A DNA stretch of 64,000 nt from Voacanga thouarsii (taxonomy: Eukaryota > Streptophyta > Magnoliopsida > Gentianales > Apocynaceae). Shown here in pieces: positions 59,503 through 64,000 of the stretch. Position numbers and translations under genes: made by a program. Under the pieces are notes generated by a model. The model made no database searches, had not been told where the DNA came from, and saw only the letters and a program-made list of their open reading frames with translations. The stretch lies in assembly GCA_026120185.1 (NCBI GenBank), contig JANUWF010002208.1:620001-684000 (forward strand), written 5' to 3'. Position 1 is the first letter of the stretch. The number at the start of each line of letters is the position of its first letter.

Positions 59503-61062
59503 CTCCTTTTACACCCCAACAAAATGGATAGACTAAAAGAAAAAATAGAAAACTAGTTTACATGGTAAATGTAAAAATATTAAATGCTAAATTACCATTC
59601 AACTTATGGGGAGAAGCAGTACTTACTGCATGCCACATTCTTAATAAAATTCCTTCAAAGAAGACTCATATTTCACCATATGAAGTCTGGAATGGAACGA
59701 AGTCAAATTTAAAGTATTTGAAAGTGTGGGGGTGTATATCATACTATCAACTTCGTAATTCTCAAAGACAAAAACTTGGTGCAAGAGGCATAAAATCAGT
59801 TTTTGTTGGCTATACCCAAAATTCAAAAGTATATCGTTTACCTAACTTGGCATTTAATGTTATTATAGAATCTATTCATGTAGATTTTTTTTGAAAACAT
59901 CTTTGTATGTTATAATATGTTACATGATCATATAGAAGTAGATAATAAATTAGATACTATTTATAATAAAAGAAAAGAATTTGATGAACCATCTGACCCA
60001 AGGAGAAGTCAAAGGTAAAGGAAAATTAAACATTTCGACCTTGATTTTGTATGTTTTGATCATATTACTTTCCTAGTTGAAGGAAGTAGAGAAAGAATTA
60101 TAAGACTAATAGAGATATCAAATGTTGATAATGAACCAAAAACATTTTAGGAAGCTTTAGCTTCTAGAGATTCTACCTTTTGGCAAGAGGCTATAAATGA
60201 TGAAATGGATTCAATTATGGCCAATAATACATAAGTTCTAGTTGACTTACCTCCCAGTTCAAACCCTATTAAGAATAAATGGGTTTTTAGAAAGAAATAT
60301 AATTCAGAAGGTACTTTACAAACTTTAAAGCTAGGTTAGTAGCTAAAGGACTTACACTGGAAAAATGATTAGATTATTTTGATACTTATGCACCTGTAGC
60401 AAGAATAACTTCTATTAGAGTTTTATTTACCTTATCTTTTATTTATAAATTATGTGTTCACCAAATAGATGTCAAAACTGCATTTTTAAATGGAGATTTG
60501 AAAGAAGAAGTTTACATGGAATAACCAGAAGGTTTTGTTCTTCTTGGTAATGAAAATAAAGTGTGTAAACTTATAAAATCTTTACATGGTCTCAAACAAG
60601 CTCCAAAATAATGGCATGAAAAGTTTAATTCAAAAATTTTATCTTATGGTTTTAGGCATAATACAATTGATAAATGCATTTATCCTAAATTTACTAATGA
60701 TTATAGAGTAATTATATGTCTCTATGTAGATGACATACTTATTTTTGGTACAAATATTCTTGGTATAAATGAAATGAAAAAGTTTCTCGCTTCTACCTTT
60801 AAGAAGAAAGATCTTAAAGAAGTGGATAAAATTTTGGGAATTAAAGTTACCAAATATGATAATGGATTTATGATAAAATCAAAGCCACTATATAGAGAAG
60901 CTCTTGAATAAATATAAATTCTTCAATATAAAAGAATATAATACTCCATATGATTCTAGTGTTAAACTAGTGAAAAATGATGCTAGATCAATAGAACAAT
61001 TGAGGTATGTTAGTGTTATAGGAAGCTTAATGTATGCTATGTGTTGCACAAGGCCTGATATT
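59503..61062 (+). pseudogene. Copia integrase end and partial reverse transcriptase
   Basis: Integrase C-terminal part at 59562-59894 (LPFNLWGEAVLTACHILNKI, then LKYLKVWGC). RT begins near 60155 (FWQEAINDEMDSIMANNT) and continues with stops and shifts: PIKNKWVFRKKYNSEGTL, a VHQIDVKTAFLNGDLKEE block, an intact LYVDDILIFG near 60720, and SVIGSLMYAMCCTRPDI ending at 61062. There the LTR remnant starts, so the rest of pol is gone. Confidence 0.85.
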
Positions 61063-61153
61063 CTGGGGTAACTTGTTTGGATAAGCAAGACAATATTACA
61101 CTTAAGATAGTGTAATCACACCTCAAAGTTTGTTCTATATTTATTTTCTAACA
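61063..61153 (+). repeat. 91-bp remnant of the 3' LTR
   Basis: CTGGGGTAACTTG through TTATTTTCTAACA matches 57523-57613. It is joined directly to RT sequence ending GATATT; the LTR has TATCCTGGGG at the same place, so a short TCTGGGG-like homology may have guided the deletion. Confidence 0.85.
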
Positions 61154-62200
61154 AAATATGCGACACAATTTCCTTCTCTAAATACATGCACAAGCTAAAA
61201 ATCATGAAGTTGTTGTCAAAGCTGTTGTACTCGCTGAAATACCTATTGATGTTGCCATGGCTACATATATAAAGCATTGAGCTGTTTCATCAAAACCTGA
61301 GAGTCAGACTGAACAACAATAGTGGTTTGGACAAGGTGAGAGCACCATTTCAATCCATGAAGAACAGCTAGCATCCTTTCTTTTTTATTTATTGCAGAAC
61401 CAATATTTTGAGAAAATGCAAAGACAAAGCTAGGCCAATTAGAATCTCGGATGACATTCCCTATCCCAGACGTGCCCGGATTTCCTTTTGATACACCATC
61501 CACATAAGATTAACTCTTGATGTAGGAGATTTAAACTAGGAAACCATTATGATACAAGGAGTAGATGAAGTTCCCCTAATGAATGTCGGTAATAACTTGT
61601 TATAGTGTTAGGAGGATTGTTACTCGAAATGTTGGTAAGGAGTTTGACACTGAGTTATGTCTTGTCCTTTCTCCTATCCCATTCCCTACTCCATGTCTTC
61701 CCCACCTTTTCCCTTCTAAAAGAAAGAAAAAAAAAAAGTGCTCCAATGGATAGGGAGGGAGGGAGTTAAGATGCCACTATGAGGGTCTAGCCACCGATGG
61801 ATCCTTGAGTAATCTGAAATAAAGCTAAAAATCCTACTCCGCAATCTAAGAAAAAAGAATGACACCCAATTGAATAGGATTTCATTCCTCAACCTCCATA
61901 CCTCCCTGAGATAAGAAGCAATAAAAATCAGGGAGAAATTCTATGGTGCCTTTGTGGAATACCACCAAGAAGAAATAAAGATATATAAGTTGCATTAAAA
62001 AATATCCAGATCTATTAAATCTGCCATAGACCGCCAAATATTAGACATAGTCATGCAGTCTTTGAAAATGTAGAGTGGAGTCTCCAAGAACTTCATGCAT
62101 AAGCAACACCTGGATGCCATTTGATAACCAAAAGAAGTGATCATTGAATCTAGTGGAATGAAGTTATTAAACAAATTCCACAAAAAAAGCTTTGATCTTG
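61154..62200 (-). pseudogene. LINE ORF2 end: zf-RVT and RNase H remnant
   Basis: Minus strand. A zf-RVT domain lies at 62193-61995 (WNLFNNFIPLDSMITSFGYQ, then SRCCLCMKFLETPLYIFKDC). An RNase H of the RVT_3 kind follows at 61503-61154: DGVSKGNPGTSGIGNVIRD, a GLKWC helix, QSDSQVL, and after several stops LVHVFREGNCVAYF. The first catalytic Asp and the Asp of QSD are present; the Glu helix reads KKERML. In plant L1 LINEs this order, zf-RVT then RNase H, follows the RT. Stops between the two domains show it is dead. Confidence 0.8.
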
Positions 62201-63599
62201 TGTAATACCCTACTAATTACACACTAGAAAATTAAACAATTAATTAATTTCACATTCTAAATTAATTGAATTATTTATGTAATTATCTTGTTTAATTATT
62301 GTTTGAGATTTCTTAGAGAAATAAATAAAATCAAGGTGATTATTTTCTTGATTTGAGAACAAGGATATATTCTTAGTTAATTGCTATATTATATATAAAC
62401 AATACTATAACAATAAATGTTCACTAGAGAAATGATTTCTTGAACAAATTAAATTTAATTACAAAACTAGTTTTAATTTTTGAATAATTAGAAATCGTGG
62501 TCAGAATTCAAGACAAGACTAATTTTGACTATTTGACCCAATTCCATTATTTGATCCTAGAGAATCTAAGATCCATATATTATTTTGACCCATAAAAATA
62601 CATTGCATCTTAGCCCTTGAATTTAAGGTGCATTTAAATGAACTCATCTAAACCCTTATATTAAATTAAGCCCTAGTATAAAGGCTTTTTTTTCCTTCAC
62701 TTTTTCTCCTCATGGCCTACTATCCCATCCTCAAATTCGCTCAAAGTTCTTCTCCTCTCTTTTAAGAGAAACCCCACCAACATTCCCTCCCTCCAAAAGC
62801 TGGCCGGCATCTTTGAAGACTCAAGCGGAAAGCTATTTCCTTTTGCATTTTTGTTGGACAAGTGCAGCACTTTCACTCTTACATCCTTTCCTCCACCATT
62901 CTTCCAGAAATCATCACATAATTTGTGCAAGGAGAGCTGTCATTTGCTATGAAAATCTTGATCAAGTTTGAATGTAAGCTTCCAAGAAAACCATCTACCA
63001 TTTCTCTTCCTCTTGATGAACGAAATCTATTGCTACTATTATACAGTGTAAATCTGGTTTTTCATGCTTTTTTTGAGTGTTATAATGATTAATAAATGCT
63101 ATAGCTAGCTTAGAACTATGATAAATCAAGTAAAGATGGCATCTTGAGCTGAAAAATGCATTTTTCTTCTTCTTTCCTCCGATTGATTCATGATGGCAAA
63201 AAATCCTCTTTTTTTTCCAGCATTATAGAGATTTGACTTTCTTGTTATTTTTGTGATATTTAGTGAAGTAGTGATGGTACATTTATACTAAAGAAATGTT
63301 ATATGATGTGAATATGAAGCCTTTCGAGTGAAAAAAACTATCCTCTATTTTCTGCACTATGAAATAGCCGAAATGCATTGCTTTGTATAGTTGAGTGAAA
63401 TTTGATATTTAATGCTGGTTTTATGTGTGATTTTTTGAAGAGATGGTGTAGGCATGATGTAGTCATGTTATGTTGAGTATAGGTAATCATATATGTGAAG
63501 CGTAAGGGAATTTGATGTTGTCCAGGAGCTTATATTGTTATGACAAAAACAAAGGAATGCTTGTTTAGTTTAGAATCCGAAATAGGTGTTGGTTGGGAG
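62201..63599 (+). repeat. Probable LTR of a chromovirus-like Gypsy element
   Basis: It starts TGTAATACCCTACTAATTAC exactly where the LINE reading frame breaks. TGTAATACCCT is a common start of plant chromovirus (Del/Tekay) LTRs. A TATAAA box candidate lies at 62679 (CTAGTATAAAGGC), followed by a CT-rich stretch, as in LTR promoters. The far end is not seen because another LTR starts at 63600. The minus-strand frame at 62697-62930 has no recognisable domain. Confidence 0.45.
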
Positions 63600-64000
63600 T
63601 GATGCGTAAATTTTGGGTGCATAAAAATCATCAAATTTAAATCCATCCCTTAGTTAATTTTTAATTAAAACATTAATCCAAAAATACAAATAGAAGCAAG
63701 TATAATCATCGCAAGCATAGTACAGGGAATTAACGAGTATCAATCCTCAAAGGAACAAGTACACGCTAATCACTTTTCATTTATTGTTTAACCGATCCAA
63801 ATAAAGTGAAAAAATAATAAAAAATAAAGAAATATATACAACTCAAGGATGTAGGTTTATGCAATTTAGATAATTATCCTAGAAAACATGATAATGAACC
63901 AACTAGCAATTCTCTCAACTAATTATCATCTTGGCATTTTAAAAGAATATAAAGTAAAATTCAATCATTTCACAAATCATGAATCTACTTAAATAAGTCC
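63600..64000 (-). repeat. End of an LTR related to the Gypsy LTRs, runs off the window
   Basis: TGATGCGTAAATTTTGGGTG begins a stretch that aligns with the reverse complement of the Gypsy LTR ends (22424 and 29354 downward). Shared blocks include ATCAATCCTCAAAGGAACAAG and AATAAAGTGAAAAAATAA. It is therefore the 3' end of a minus-strand LTR from a related family; the rest lies beyond 64000. Confidence 0.75.

Larger units (their letters stand above)
57154..61153 (+). mobile_element. Copia element with truncated 3' end, inserted in the LINE
   Basis: The 5' LTR is 57154-57613. Gag, protease, integrase and RT follow in Ty1/Copia order, but RNase H, polypurine tract and the first 369 bp of the 3' LTR are missing. 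Only the last 91 bp of the LTR (61063-61153) remain, joined to pol in mid-RT. The flanks are TAGTT and AAATA, so no intact target duplication is visible. It splits the LINE's RNase H reading frame. Confidence 0.88.
56912..62200 (-). mobile_element. L1-type LINE 3' part, split by a Copia insertion
   Basis: Two minus-strand segments form one element when the Copia at 57154-61153 is removed. 62200-61154 encodes a zf-RVT domain and an RNase H. 57153-56912 carries on the reading frame and ends in 3' sequence with a poly(A)-like tail (T run on the plus strand, 56912-56934). The 5' side is cut at 62200, where an LTR-like sequence begins. The ORF2 endonuclease and RT are not in the window. Confidence 0.75.

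Noticed and set aside
62697..62930. Minus-strand frame of 77 codons as a host gene
   Set aside because: No domain, no supporting splice structure, and it runs against a candidate LTR promoter and CT-rich leader on the plus strand.
1..64000. Endogenous pararetrovirus or other virus-derived insert
   Set aside because: Every reverse transcriptase seen has the protease-integrase-RT-RNase H order of Ty1/Copia; no viral coat or movement domain was recognised.

Overview
The window is intergenic, repeat-rich DNA from a flowering plant, most likely a eudicot. The evidence is the plant families present: Ty1/Copia and Tat/Athila-like Ty3/Gypsy elements, CACTA elements with 3-bp target duplications, a plant Transposase_24 gene, an L1 LINE and an RTE/TS-type tail. 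The sequence looks AT-rich by eye. I found no host gene, tRNA, rRNA, organelle insert or CRISPR array. Nearly everything is nested or decayed mobile DNA, as in pericentromeric or other heterochromatin. I cannot name the species.

Layout. 1-819: the end of an Angela-like LTR and an RTE-type 3' tail. 820-4064: a decayed Copia pol end with its 3' LTR. 4191-15857: two Copia internal regions on the minus strand, arranged LTR-internal-LTR-internal-LTR with the middle LTR shared; the left copy is split by a 2.05-kb solo LTR with a perfect 5-bp duplication (8239-10286). 16197-56467: an outer CACTA element (duplication TAT) that has been filled by other insertions. Its main insertion is an inner CACTA element of about 28 kb (16897-45013, duplication ATA). 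Inside the inner element are a solo LTR (about 17194-18911), a complete non-autonomous Gypsy element (20889-29354, duplication CTGTT), a six-exon Transposase_24 gene on the minus strand (29360-31290) and a 12.6-kb satellite array (31768-44390). A 9.2-kb Copia element (45331-54545, duplication ATGTT) sits in the remaining outer-CACTA sequence. 56912-62200: an L1-type LINE on the minus strand, split by a truncated Copia element (57154-61153) and cut at its 5' side by an LTR-like sequence starting at 62201. From 63600 to the window end: the end of an LTR related to that of the Gypsy element, on the minus strand.

Most notable: the satellite inside the inner CACTA element is a higher-order repeat. 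Six distinguishable monomers of about 150 bp recur in fixed order as a unit of about 905 bp, roughly 13 times, with visible unequal-exchange junctions. It lies between the right subterminal repeats and the transposase gene, where a TNP2-type gene might be expected, and I could not find such a gene. Higher-order repeats of this kind are usually discussed for centromeric satellites, so one carried between the ends of a DNA transposon deserves checking.

The nesting gives relative ages: the outer CACTA is older than the inner CACTA and the 45-kb Copia; the inner CACTA is older than the Gypsy element and the solo LTR; the L1 LINE is older than the Copia that splits it. No gene here appears to serve the host; the only gene with most of its reading frame and splice sites intact is the Transposase_24 gene.
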